The translations under genes and the position numbers were made by a program. This document shows positions 32,650 to 43,377 of a DNA stretch of 64,000 nucleotides, in pieces. Below the pieces are notes generated by a model, which searched no databases, was not told the DNA's origin, and was given only the letters and a program-made list of their open reading frames with translations. The stretch lies in the NCBI GenBank assembly GCA_021234155.1, contig JAJEKV010000566.1:18230-82229 (forward strand). Reading direction: 5' to 3'. The stretch's first letter is position 1, and each line of letters starts with the position of its first letter. The DNA is from Isoetes taiwanensis (Eukaryota; Streptophyta; Lycopodiopsida; Isoetales; Isoetaceae).

Positions 32650-35170
32650 TTAGTTCATAATATTGTCCTTCAATGACACTAGTGCCGGTGAGTAATCATT
32701 TCCATAGTCATCAATTGAATCTTCTTCCAATGCATGCTTTTCCCTGGTGCACATGATAACATAGTATGAAACACCTTCCACATTGTCAGTCTTTTGCAAA
32801 GACACAAATACATACGAAACTCCTACGGTGTCATCTAAACCCGACCTCGTCTCAAGCGTACAAAACATCCACATCATTTTCAAGCTTCACCACAAGAGGC
32901 AATATGATGCATGGGCTCCAAACTTTTGAGACCATTCTCCACAATGTTTAATGTTCTCACAATTCAACCAATTGAAGTTAATGCAAGCATCACAAAAAAG
33001 TGGTGATGCATAGCAACTTTGTTGGATCTCTTTGGGTTTATAGTTGACCTGAGAATGTATCTCACTTTGAGTACCGTAAAGTCTTGCAATTGAATGCTTG
33101 GCTGCCTTTGTTCACATCTGTTTTCCAACCTCCCAAAACACCCTTTCACAATCAGATTCCTTGGCCCCTAAAACTTTTTAATTTTGTTTACACTTTTTAT
33201 CAGCGGCATGCCATTTTGTTTTCTCTGCTCACTCTCAAGCCACAACTTTGCTATACCCGGCCTAAGCCATCATGTGTGCCTTTCCCATGGCCAGATCCAA
33301 AGAAATTCCATATCACTCGAATTTTTATTTTCAACATGGTATCTCTGATTCCATACCATGCCCGTCTGATTTGAATTGAGATGCACAACCATCCGACCAC
33401 ACATAATGAAGGTTTATGTGTCCACCTCCATTATTCTTAAGCCACCCCAAATGTAATTTAAAACCATATTTGCACAAAATGAGTGTCATGCTTTACGTCA
33501 TCGAAAAACATAGAAATGCACTATTTTTTAAGCTTACCTTCTATTTTCATCATTGAAATATGGACCAAAATACTAATTTGATCAGGATTCCAATGCGGGA
33601 TTGCATACGTCCCTGGTTTCAATGTGTAGTTCTCGCAAAAGTCAACAACAGACAACACACACTATTATCCCGGAGTTTCTCAACACATCTTCTAACCTGT
33701 TTTGCTCTGCCGATTAATTTGTAAAGTTATGATCTGTAAACTTAGCAAGCTGATTTTTCATGTTCTTTAACAAAAGCAGATGCTTTGTCATTCCGATCAA
33801 CTAATCTAAGCCTTACGGATGCACCTTTTTGGATGGCTCATTGACATATGCATATACTTGCGGTCCACATTCCGAATTCCATCTTCCTCGTTTGGATAGA
33901 TGTGAATTTCTTCACTCCACATTCATCACATTCGCCTTTGATGCATTTTAGTTTATGCCATTCATCCAAAGTCACAAAATTTCTATAAGTTGACCTCCAC
34001 AAGATACTAACATTATCAAAGTCTTCTTGTTTGCTTGACATACTCCATTGTTTTTCTTTGGGATGCCTGAAATTGCAGCAACAAGTGCAATTAACATGTA
34101 GGGATCTCCTCATATCATTGAAGGCCTTTATGCAGATGCTTTGCTCATGTTGACACAACAACATGTGTTTCTCTCCTTCAATTTCCTTATGCAATCAGGT
34201 TTTGGATACTTTCGGTCGAAGGCGAATTTTGTATCGAGGATTACGATATACAAACTATTGATAAAGCTCGGTAAGCAATAACAAAACCATTAAAGACCAT
34301 GTTAGCAAAATGATGCCGACGGCGGATGCCAAAAGAGTATTGAACTATACTATTGTACAATTAATGTATGGTCTATGTACATAAAATGTCCATCCAGCGG
34401 TTCCCGATGCATTCTTTGTACATCTAATGTACATCTAATGTACATCTAATGTACATCTAATGTAAAGTTCCGATCGACCGCATTCTGTACATCAATGTAC
34501 ATCCAATGTACATCCGGTGTACATCTAATTAATGTTCCAATATTAGTACATCACATTAATGTTACAATATTAGTACAACTAATGTACATATGTCAGTTGT
34601 TTGGCTTCATTACGAAAGTACACTAAAATTTGTAAAATGATGTAATTTTGATATTCAAGTACATGTAAATGCACGGTGCATGGACATGTAAATGGATGTA
34701 CATCTAAAAAGTACCTAATAGCACATCCATAAGATTTACACTCTTTGTGTAAACAATGTATAAATGTAAACAATGTAAAATGCAATACATTTCATGAAAA
34801 CCATGTGTATTCATTAACAGTCACTTTCGAACAGAACTAGAATATGCAGGAAGAAAGTCATGAAAGAATTTTTGGAAGAAAACATAATCTCCAAAACTGG
34901 AATTGATTCAATTACAAGAGCAAACTGTGAGATATCAAGGTATTGTATTGCTTGTGTTCTCCTCTTCATGACATCTCTAACCTTTGGTGAAACTTTGGTA
35001 TTGTCAAGCCAAAATTCTGAACGACATTTGATTGAATCATCGATTCTATTTGATCTTAGCATCCTTCTGCCAAAGCCCATACATTTGCTCCACTTAATGA
35101 CATTATCTTCCTTCTTCTGCTGACTTTGGATAAATTTCTTGTTTGTATCTTTAGCAATTTGAAGAAACAT
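32650..35170 (-). pseudogene. Broken cysteine-rich WSDG/HGKG protein, candidate transposase of the nested element
   Basis: Reading the minus strand from 35170 downward, the blocks come in a consistent order. First a basic region with RNRID...CRSEFWLDNTKVSPK then VMKRRTQAIQYLDISQF (35170-34814). Next a cysteine-rich block, LLCQHEQSICIKAFNDMRR, a CTCC cluster, LDEWHKLKC and GECDECGVKKF (34194-33838). Then HINLHYVWSDGCASQFK (about 33423-33370) and, one frame on, VIWNFFGSGHGKGTHDGLGR (about 33315-33255). Last comes a C-terminal strand-rich block, GVSYVFVSLQ...GNDYSPALVSL (32883-32650). I recall this order, with SDG..SQFK and HGKG..DG, from uncharacterised transposon-linked proteins, but I cannot name the superfamily. 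The two Asp-Gly sites and the His could form a nuclease active site; that is inference. At least four frame breaks make it inactive as read. Confidence 0.5.
34418..34463 (+). repeat. 11-bp tandem repeat GTACATCTAAT
   Basis: Four uninterrupted copies of GTACATCTAAT, with further diverged copies (GTACATCAAT, GTACATCCAAT, GTACATCCGGT) to 34525. It lies within the wider TGTACAT-rich tract 34376-34585. Confidence 0.85.
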
Positions 35171-35819
35171 TCTTGTTTATATCTCCTTTTTTCCAACAAT
35201 CATTGATAACGATTGAATGTTTTGCGACCAATTTATCTTTTGCTATTAGCGGACTTTACTTCTTGAAGCCCATCTTTCAAGTTTCGATCATTGATTTCAT
35301 AACAATAACTTGAAGGATTTCCAATTCTGAGGTTCGAAAAAGGAAAAAGCACTGTCATCTTGCAACAAACGATCACAAAAAACTAATCTTTGATCACGGG
35401 ATCTAAGCGTTTACCCGAGAACCGAGGATGCAATCTACCCTGTCAACCGCTGCTTTATTTGTTTTGTGGCATAACACCGGCCAAATGTCGGCATATTTTA
35501 CGCTTAGAACCATCACTTCCATTGGAATTCTCACCCTCCATGAACAGATTGAAATTGATTTCTATTTCTTGTAGATTCAATTGGCATGTGTTTGCTTCGA
35601 ATTGTTCGTGTGTTGGGGAATTTCGAAAAGGGAGGGACGGATCCATTGAATTGGTTTGGTGGTTCGGTGGTTAACCAAGAATTTCGGGGAATGTCGGGGA
35701 TGATCTTGCAATCATTGCATATCGACACAAAAACGACAAACCATAGTATCTTGATGTACATCTAAAATGTACCCCAAAAAAGCACAAATTAGTCCTTCAA
35801 TTGAAGCGATAATGCATTA
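35171..35819. other. Right part of nested element, no clear gene
   Basis: Non-coding or too decayed to read. Open frames on both strands at 35390-35761 overlap and share no known motif. Confidence 0.4.
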
Positions 35820-35839
35820 ACCCTTCGTGCTTTTTACCC
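35820..35839 (-). repeat. Right terminal inverted repeat of the nested element
   Basis: ACCCTTCGTGCTTTTTACCC on the plus strand, immediately followed by GGGGATGTTTTGGC, where the gypsy pol frame resumes. Confidence 0.65.
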
Positions 35840-36770
35840 GGGGATGTTTTGGCAAAAAATTACAAAGAATTGAAAGGCATTCCACGAGGTTGTCGTTCAT
35901 ACCATTGATTTGAAACAAGGATCAAAACAGGTCCAACAAGCTCAAAGGAGAATGAGTCCACCAAGGGGAGCAAGTAAAGGTTGAAGTCATGAAGCTTTTG
36001 GAGAATTTATTGTACCGGTAGTGCCAAATTCAGATTGGATCAGTTCTATTGTACGGTGAGAAAGCCAAATAACTCAATCCGAGTATGCATTGATTTATTG
36101 GGGATCTCAACAAAGCTACCACAAGAGATCATTTTCCTACACCATTCATAGACACCTTGTTGGATATTGTTTGCTTGATTATCAGGCCTATTCTTTCTTG
36201 GATGGTTTTTCGTGGGATATACCGGATCTAAATCTATCCACCACATCAAGCAATAGCGGCTTTTCAAACACCTTTTGGCATTTATGCTTATAAGGTATTA
36301 GCTTTTGGCCTTACAAATGCTCCGACCACATTTCAGCGAGCTATGACATCACGTTTTCATGATATTTTAGGCTGTTTGAGAGTCTTTATAGATGACCTAT
36401 GGTGTTTTGAATCAAGAAGGGATCGCTTGATCACCTCAGAAAAGTTCTTGAAAGATGCCGATTGTATGGCATAAGTTTGAATCTGCTAAGTGTATTTTCT
36501 TCACTAGAGGAGGAAAACTATTGGGCAATTATGTTTTAGAAAAGGGATTACAAGTGGATCTGGTAAGATTGCAGCCTTGGAGAAGGTGAAACCACCTACA
36601 AATGTCTCACAAAGTGAGAAGCTTATATGACCAACTCGGTTTTAGTAGGAGGTATTTGCACAATTTTACTAAAGTAACTTGACCACTTGTGGATTGTATG
36701 AAACAAAGGGCAGAATTTTAGATGGACGGAGGGCGGCTCAAGAAGCATTTGAATGGTGCCTTGGACAACC
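35840..36770 (+). pseudogene. pol: Reverse transcriptase, frame-broken
   Basis: Resumes after the nested element with AKNYKELKGIP, VVHTIDLKQGSK and QAQRRMSP, then FIVPVVPNSDWISSIV. Next, in changed frames, come the RT palm blocks RVCIDYWDLNKAT, HFPTPFIDTLLDIV and AYSFLDGFS (first catalytic Asp), then KVLAFGLTNAPTTFQRAM and the active-site box FIDDL at 36385-36399 (usually YVDD/YIDD). HLRKVLE, LNLLSCIFF-type and LGNYVLEKGLQVD blocks follow. It would copy element RNA into DNA. At least five frame changes are needed to follow the domain, so it is dead as read. Confidence 0.85.
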
Positions 36771-37200
36771 GAAGAGAGAACTTTGCTTTGATTCCTCCAA
36801 GAATGAGTGAGCCATTTCATTTATTCTTCTGAGTTTGGGAACAAGCTTTGTTTGTCACACTATGTCAGAAAAATCAGCAAAAGCATTATGATGTGAATTA
36901 CTATGCTAGCAAGTTGTTAACTCCACAAGAGCAAAAATGGACTCATGTGGAGCATCTTGGGTTGGCATTGAAGTGGGCCTTGAATAAATTTAGACATTAT
37001 CTTCTTTCTTCACAATGGAATTCAGCAAATATACAGTATGTCTACATTCATATGGATGTGAACCCATTGCCATGCATTTACAATAAGAATGTCCAAGATC
37101 CTAGGTTTACAAGATGGGCTCTTATCATACAAGAATTTGAATTGAAGTATGTTAAGATGGCTCAAAAGAGCTCATAATCCAAGTGCCTATTTGAGTAGTG
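36771..37200 (+). pseudogene. pol: Reverse-transcriptase RNase H domain
   Basis: The frame at 36848-37177 reads HYDVNYYASKLLTPQEQKW, THVEHLGLALKWALNKFRHY and RWALIIQEFELKYVKMAQ. These correspond to the YYASR.L...E..Y...EKE.LA..WAL..FR.YL and RW...L.EFD....Y blocks of gypsy RNase H. The catalytic Glu is replaced (EHLGLAL where EKECLAL is usual) and the first Asp lies in a decayed stretch, so this domain was probably inactive even in frame. Confidence 0.75.
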
Positions 37201-37440
37201 GTCTTTGAAATAGAAGATGAAACAGACCCAGCTAGTAGCGGTTTAGGATAATGGCGTATTACAAGGGTTCATTGAGGCGTGGATCTTTTGATATGCCAAT
37301 ATATACGGTATTTACAAGATCGGACTTATCCTTCATCATTTTCAAAGCAACAAAAGCATGCTCTTAGAGTACAAGCAATTTTGGTTATATGGTGCATGAG
37401 GCTATTCTTTATAAGAGGACTATGGAAGGTCTCTTATTAA
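37201..37440. other. Pol connection region, not readable
   Basis: Decayed sequence between the RNase H and integrase blocks. A few words fit gypsy pol (DGVLQGFIE, DRTYP) but no reliable frame exists. Confidence 0.4.
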
Positions 37441-38500
37441 GGTGTGTTGCTGGGTCAACAAACTCATGATTTGTTGCACACATGATTGTCGTGGGGCATT
37501 TTGCAGCCGAGAACCACAGCTAGGGAAGATCCTTCATTGGGGATATTATTGGCCAACTCTTTACAAGGATACTAGAGACTTTGTTAGCAAATGTGAGAAG
37601 TGTCAAAAGGCACAAGCAATTAAGGCCATAATAATATGCCATTCAATCCTATTTTGAGTGTTGGTCGTTTCATATGTGGGGATTGGATTACATTGGGCCT
37701 ATCAATCCTCCATCTTCCAAAGGTCATAAGTATATCTTGGCGACCACATGTATGTTTACAAAGTGGGTAGGAACAATTCCAGCAAAGCATGCTGAGAAAA
37801 TACCACGGTAAGCTTTCTTTATCACAATTTGATTTCGGTTTGGTGTTCCAACCATTCTTTTGTCGGATCGGGGAACTCATTTCATAGGGAAAGTAGTAGC
37901 TTCGGTTACTTGAAAAAAAGATTGGTGTTCAACGTATGCGAAGCTTACGCTTATTATCCCGGGGAAATGGGCAAGCTAATCTACTAACAAAATTTTGAAA
38001 GCTATCTTGGCTAAAAACAGTGAAGGATAATCAAAGAAATTGGCATGAAGCCTTGGCCGGGTGCCTTATGGAGTTTGGTGTACTAAGTTGGCGCGTGGAT
38101 TTTACACCATTTGAATTGGTTTATGGAGTGCAGGCTGTGATGCCTATTCATTTGGACATTCCTTTGTGTTCATTTGTGGAGTTACCTTACTATGAGAATT
38201 TGGAGAAGTTCCAACTCAAATCAAGTGCATAATAGGATGGATGATTTCTTTGCAATTGCAAGAGATGAGACAAGAAGCAGCGGAGACTTCAATATGAGGC
38301 ATAAACAAAAGTAAAGCTTATCAAAGACAAATTCTGAGGTTGTCAATTCATTTGAGGAAGGGCAATTGGTGTTGTGCAGGACCACTAAATGACATCTATC
38401 TAAATTTCAAAGCCCATGGGAAGGTCCATTTCTGATTGATAAAAGAGGTACCAGGTGGGGCTTTCTACTTGATGACTCAGAAGGGGAATTGTTGCCTAAT
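37441..38500 (+). pseudogene. pol: Integrase, frame-broken
   Basis: Zinc-binding N-domain: HDLLHTHD...GKILHWGYYWPTLYKD and FVSKCEKCQKAQ (H...H...C..C, about 37465-37620). Core domain: WGLDYIGPI-like (about 37675-37700, first catalytic Asp), GHKYILATTCMFTKWVG, then LSDRGTHFIGK (second Asp, about 37866) and a YYPGEMGKL block where the catalytic Glu should follow. Then TPFELVYGVQAVMPIHLDIP (38103-38160) and the C-terminal EGPFLI.KEVPGGAFYLM block to about 38480. Integrase inserts the cDNA into the genome, here leaving the 5-bp duplication. At least four frame breaks are present. Confidence 0.85.
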
Positions 38501-38968
38501 CCCAGAAATGGCAAGGATCTCAGGCCTTATTTTGAAAGAGAAGTGCTTTTCTAGGGGATTCAGATTTGGCATGGCTCAATTCAGAGGAATTTGTGGAACT
38601 TTTGGGTTACAACAGGTCATTTTTTTGTAAAACAGATGGTGACAGTTCCATAATACACAATCTATCCTACATCAAAGATGTGTGTTTAAATCTGAATCTA
38701 AAGAGCTATGGTGCAGGTCAAAGAGGAGTGCGGAACTCAAGATATCAGCTTTTAAAATTTGCCCCTGATTCTGAGGTTTCTGTTTGGTCACTGTCATTTT
38801 GGACCAATTTGTTTTGTACTAGTCATTTGGCTTTGAGGAGGGTAATTTTCTTTCAAAATATACATGTAAATGTGTCATTTGGGGACATGTCCCAAGGACC
38901 ATATGAGTATGTTTGTTGTGGGTTCTCCTCCTTGCAGTGGCACATTTTCTCCCTTGTGGTAAGCCCTT
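38501..38968. other. 3' untranslated part of the gypsy element
   Basis: Between the end of integrase and the 3' LTR. The 159-codon frame at 38566-39045 runs into the LTR and has no known domain. No purine-rich primer tract of the usual kind is seen directly before 38969 (the last bases are GGTAAGCCCTT). Confidence 0.5.
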
Positions 38969-39302
38969 TGTTGGGTGGTCACCACTCACCACACTCGTCA
39001 CCACTCACCATACTAACCACACTCACCACTATTGAGGTGGTATAGGAGATTGTATACCGTATATGGAGGGATATACGCACATGCCGTCGTCTGGGATATT
39101 TTGCGATATGTATTATGGAGGGGGATCATCATCAGCGTGTTATCGGCGAGAGGGAAGAACAGAGAGACGGTGTATTGAGAGAGATTGTATTTTGCTTGAT
39201 CTAGCTATGGAGATGGTGTTGTGCATTGCCTTGATTTGATAGATTGAGCTTGAATTGTTGGTTTTTCATCCTTCTTGCAAGGTTAAAGTTCAAGCTCTAA
39301 CA
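38969..39302 (+). repeat. 3' LTR of the gypsy element
   Basis: 334 bp, TGTTGGG to CTCTAACA, colinear with the 5' LTR. A cluster of differences lies at about 39078-39150, where this copy has CGTCGTCTGGG and CAGCGTGTTATCGGCGAG in place of CAG/CTG-rich words in the 5' LTR. Confidence 0.93.
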
Positions 39303-39307
39303 TCAGT
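39303..39307 (+). repeat. Target site duplication, right copy
   Basis: TCAGT, identical to 22641-22645. Confidence 0.9.
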
Positions 39308-40904
39308 CATAGCTATGGCATATGTCACAATACCAATTCTAATCACAGCTAGATAATAGCTCTATACATTGGTATATACCCTAGGCAAGAAATCGTAGTG
39401 AAAACATGTCTACGTAGATGAAGCAAAAGAATGGACATGGAAGCCTTTCTCAAGAAAGAAGGAAAATTGCAAGAAACAAGAAGAATGTCTCAAGAATCAA
39501 CCAAGGGTTTTGTATGCATGGAAGATTCCAGAAATGTACCTATGGGAAATTGGATGTTGGTTTTCCTATGACCCATTAATGGTCTTAATGCAAAACTTGA
39601 ATGGCGTTACTGCAACAGAAACAAGAATTTGTTGACCCAATACTTCCCAGAAACATAAACACCATTTCTGGTAAGAACAAGTAAAAAAAGCCTAATAATC
39701 GTACTATCATAGCTCAAGAAGAATATAAATACTACCTCAGATGTTTTCTTTAGCAGCTGGCTTAGACTGCAGATTCCTTATTTAATTCATCACAGATAAG
39801 CATTGGTCTGATCAAGGGCAAATCGAGAAATATTGGCCAGAATGAAAATGACCTATATGAGGTTCTGCTGTCTATATATTGCTGATCGTTTCTGTAAAAG
39901 AAGAGTATGCAAAGATTTAGTGAAATTGTTACAAGCCCGTCTCTAAAACCAAAATTGAAAGTCACAGAAAGACTAAGGAAACAAGAGGGAATTCTTGCAG
40001 CAGATGGAGCAATGAAAAGGATGAATAGAAGAAGATTTAAAAGCCAAAGAGCCACAATGTTCTTTGCTTGTCCAAGCTGAATTTCCACTGCCATAAATGA
40101 AATTAACTCTAATTTTTGTGAATTTCCAATGCCGTAGATGAAAAATCAAAGGCTTGAAAGAGCATCCACTTGCACAAAAATCCCATCTGGGTGCAAGTTG
40201 GATAGCCTAAGAATGTAGGAAGCTCTGGACGGGCATTTGCACAAAAGTGCTAAAAAAAGGGGGCAAAATTCTCAAAGCAACTTCCATTTTTTTGCTAAAA
40301 TTAACTAAATGCCCTTCGAAAATATAGTAATACAGTTCTTGTGGCTTACCAAGTTTAAAACTTGTCTTCAATATCTAGCATAATAACAGGGGGTTTTGTT
40401 TATGTTTTTGTACGATTTCTACTAAGGTTTTTTTATGATTTCGGTGCTGTATTTGATGAGGTGTACTAAATAGTATTTCTAGAGTGCGCGCTTTCTGGAT
40501 CCTTGATTTTTGTGCCACTTTTCAATGGTCGCCTATGAATGTTCTATATTATTCCAAATTTAAACATCCAAGGCTCGAGTAATATATTTTAGGGTTCTTT
40601 GCATCTATATCTCTGTTTAGGGTTCTATGGCAGACTGGTCCAGATCTGTGCCAAGGAGGTCAGCAAAGATACCAAGGAGAAAACCTCCTAGATTAGAGGA
40701 AATCTTTCCAACGAGATCAAATTCATAGTAGAAGCCACGAGTTATGTTGTTTTGAGTTGTTCGACGTTCTTAAAAATCAAACATTATAACCTGAAGATTT
40801 TAACTCTATTTTAAATAATTTTTGTATTTATTCATTAGAGAATTTATTCCTATCAAGTTTTTTCTCTCAAAAACCTACGGGGCGAGGGCTTTTTTTTATA
40901 TTCT
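39308..40904. other. Intergenic DNA, no gene seen
   Basis: AT-rich and non-coding as far as can be told. A minus-strand 110-codon frame (39762-40094) is hydrophobic with no family motif. Confidence 0.45.
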
Positions 40905-41034
40905 TATTGCAATGGACGTAGGTTCAACGTCTTGTTGTGAAAGTAGCAATGATCATTGTAAAGTTAGTAAGGGGAGGATCCATCTCATCCATGTACAATG
41001 GTGGTGGCAGTACGGGGTCCCATAAGTTTCAGCT
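40905..41034 (+). repeat. Fragment of a tRNA-derived SINE (Au-like)
   Basis: GGTTCAACGTC at 40921 is a B-box-like motif. The following TTGTTGTGAAAGT...GTAAAGTTAGTAAGG matches the SINE at 51.5 kb (GGTTCAACGCC...CGTTGTGAAAGT...GTAAAGTTGGTGGG). The 5' part and tail are missing or decayed. Confidence 0.55.
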
Positions 41035-41796
41035 TTTGGTGGACATTAAAAATCTATCTACCTACCTACCTATTTACCTATCTTATATTGGGTCCTTAGA
41101 TTCTCACACGCAAGTTCTAAAGTTAAAGTTTCTTAGTTGATTGGACATTATATTGCCATTTTAGAAAAATACCTCGTTTTGGAGGACATTTTGTTAATAG
41201 GGACATTTTAGTCGTTTTTCCTTGCTCAAATGAATTAAGATTATTCTAGGGAAAGGTCCTTTGCAAAGCAATAACATCCTGAAGTGAAGTGAAGTGGAGT
41301 TCCATTGAGCTGAATGAATGAAAATACAATGACCCATAGGGTACCCACAATGAGGCCCAACATGAGTGAATATGAGTGAAAAAACCAACAATAACCTCAG
41401 CCATATAACTAGCTCAAAACATATAACTAGGCCCATGCCCCACAAAGTTCCCGAACCCAAAAACCGCATTCAAAGCCCGTCCAAGTCAGAATTGACCAGA
41501 CCCAAGCTGCACCTCGGCCCGCAACCCTCAAATAGCGACTCCGAACCCCACCCCAACAAGAAGGTAGAAGTGAAAACTGCAAAGCTTAAACCACCGGGGC
41601 TGGCGAAAAAACGGCTAATACCTCAGTGTCAAGAAAGAGGATCACGCCAAACTGCAAAACACAATCACACAGACGGTTAACGTGAAAAGGTTAGGAGCCC
41701 TATGGCCAAGCATGCATCATGCTCGAAAAGCAGGAAAAGCACAAGAATCTGACGATAAAAAATAGCAGAAGAGAGAAATTATAAAGAATCCTCAAA
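41035..41796. other. Intergenic DNA, no gene seen
   Basis: A short CTAC(C)TA repeat sits at 41055-41080. Open frames at 41194-41680 lie opposite each other and carry no motif. Confidence 0.45.
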
Positions 41797-41990
41797 AGCG
41801 ACATTGCTATGCCGAGAGAGAAAATATATAAATACACTAGGCCCGACCGCGGGGGTCTTCCCCTCAGTGCCCTCTGAAGCCACAAAGCTACGCCAGAAAG
41901 AGAACATAGGCATATCCAATAGAAGAACCCTTTGGAGCCTACCCAGAAGCAACAAGTGCTACGCTGGGAGAGAGAGTATAAGCACGACCA
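41797..41990. repeat. Three degenerate ~75-bp repeats
   Basis: Copies near 41797, 41876 and 41946 share AGC(G/C/A)ACA..GCTA(T/C)GC...GAGAGA(A/G) followed by an ATATAAATA / ATAGGCATA / GTATAAGCA segment. Function unknown. Confidence 0.5.
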
Positions 41991-42944
41991 ATGGTCAACC
42001 GAGAATCAACCCAATAGTAAACAAATAGTTAATAGTCAACACAAGCAACCAAGCACAATAGCTCAATATCAAAAATTGAAAAGACGATCTATCTCGCACC
42101 ACACTACAACCCCAACATTTGGTCCATGACATTTGATCACCTAAGCATCTTGAACACTTGAAGTCAAAGGTTGAAGACACCAAAGTTAAAATTTGGAAGA
42201 CCACTAAAAAATCAATGGTACTTTGCATGATTCAAGCTTTTACCATGATGTTACATCTTAAGGATGATTTTCTATTTCCCAAGTCTTTATTACCAACATT
42301 CCACCAAAAAAATCGTATCTTATACATCATTTTCTCCCCTTTCATACACCACTGCCATTTGTCGAGACCAAAGTTAGCAAGACCGTTTTTCCTAGTCAAA
42401 AGTACACCATTCATCCATCATATATGAAAATTGCTAAAATTCCATCTAATTTAGCAAATTTTGAAGTCCAAAACCATGTTCTCTCTTCAAAAAAACAAAG
42501 ATAGAGATATAAAGTACACTTTTGACATGACATTCCTAGAAAAGGCAAAAAATTGGCCTAAAAATATCAAAATCCAAGCACCATTATGCATACATATCAA
42601 AGGTTCCATTATATCACCCCCACATCATCACCATGTCACAAAACGTTTTGGACTAGGAGAAACTTTGTTTGCTAATTTTCTTGCCACATCACCACCCTTA
42701 CATTGTCGTGTCATCTCTTGCTTGCTTGGGTTTGGATCTATTCTCCTCGCATTGTGGCAATTATAAGTCAAGAGCTAATTATATGCAGATTATCTTTGAT
42801 AAAACTGCCCAAAAGAGTTGGAATTATTGACCCTGCAAATGATTTTAGCCTCTACTCAGAATGTGACAGCTGAAATCATGCAAAGAAACCCTTATAAAGC
42901 TCAAGATCCAAAAAAATTTGCTTGCTGGTTTTCTGTGAAAGTTC
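41991..42944. other. Intergenic DNA, no gene seen
   Basis: AT-rich sequence without recognisable features. The 101-codon frame at 42461-42766 has no family motif. Confidence 0.45.
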
Positions 42945-43345
42945 GTTGATAGAATCTTTGATCCACTTTGAACTCATTTGTCTCCATCATCCCAGTCCCA
43001 AATCAGGCCTACTTTTTTTCAACATGTTCCTACAACTTTTCTTTGATAGTAATTTCAAAAATCATCGAAAAATGTTTAGTAAAACTCGAGATATCATCAT
43101 TTGAGTATGCAGACCTTTTTTGTTTTTAGGGAAGTGCACTGGCCAAATTTTCTTCCAACTTTGAACCGATTTTCTCAAATATTCCAGATCCAGATTGAGC
43201 CAAGTATTTTATGACATCTTATGACATCTTATCACAACTTTTCTCTTCTTGTTCCTTCAAAAATCATTTGAAAAAGCTCAGCACAACTCGAGATATTCAG
43301 ATCTGAGTGCAACTACCTCATTTAGCTTTAGGGATCCTCCTAATG
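42945..43345. repeat. Two imperfect ~190-bp direct repeats
   Basis: Both halves run through TTTGAAC, CCCAG/CCAGAT, ACAACTTTTCT, TTCAAAAATCAT, AAAACTCGAGATAT or CACAACTCGAGATAT, and then TTTAGGGA. They are diverged from each other and no coding content is seen. Confidence 0.5.
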
Positions 43346-43377
43346 TAATTGATGCCATTTTGCAAAATTTGCACAAA

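Larger units (their letters stand above)
26537..35839. mobile_element. Nested DNA element with imperfect terminal inverted repeats, unclassified
   Basis: 9,303 bp interrupting the gypsy pol. The left end reads GGGTAAAAGCATGAAAGGGT; the right end, reversed and complemented, reads GGGTAAAAAGCACGAAGGGT. Just inside both ends lies a T run followed by GTAC-rich DNA (GTACATATACATATGTAC on the left, GTACATTTTAGATGTACATC on the right). The flanks are G runs, so the target duplication is ambiguous (perhaps GGG). Inside are a spliced plus-strand frame, an FCP1-like fragment and a broken minus-strand cysteine-rich protein with WSDG and HGKG motifs. The terminal sequence and the proteins do not let me assign it to hAT, Mutator, CACTA, PIF/Harbinger or Tc1/mariner. 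Confidence 0.7.
22646..39302 (+). mobile_element. Ty3/gypsy LTR retrotransposon (Tat-like), split by a nested DNA element
   Basis: A complete insertion bounded by direct LTRs (TG...CA) and a TCAGT target duplication, 16,657 bp including a ~9.3-kb nested element, hence ~7.35 kb originally. Protein blocks in order: gag with three zinc knuckles, aspartic protease, archaeal-type RNase H, reverse transcriptase, RNase H, HHCC-type integrase. Integrase after reverse transcriptase makes it Ty3/gypsy, and the extra RNase H points to the Tat group. Numerous stops and frame breaks make it non-autonomous as read. No clear polypurine tract was found before the 3' LTR. Confidence 0.92.
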
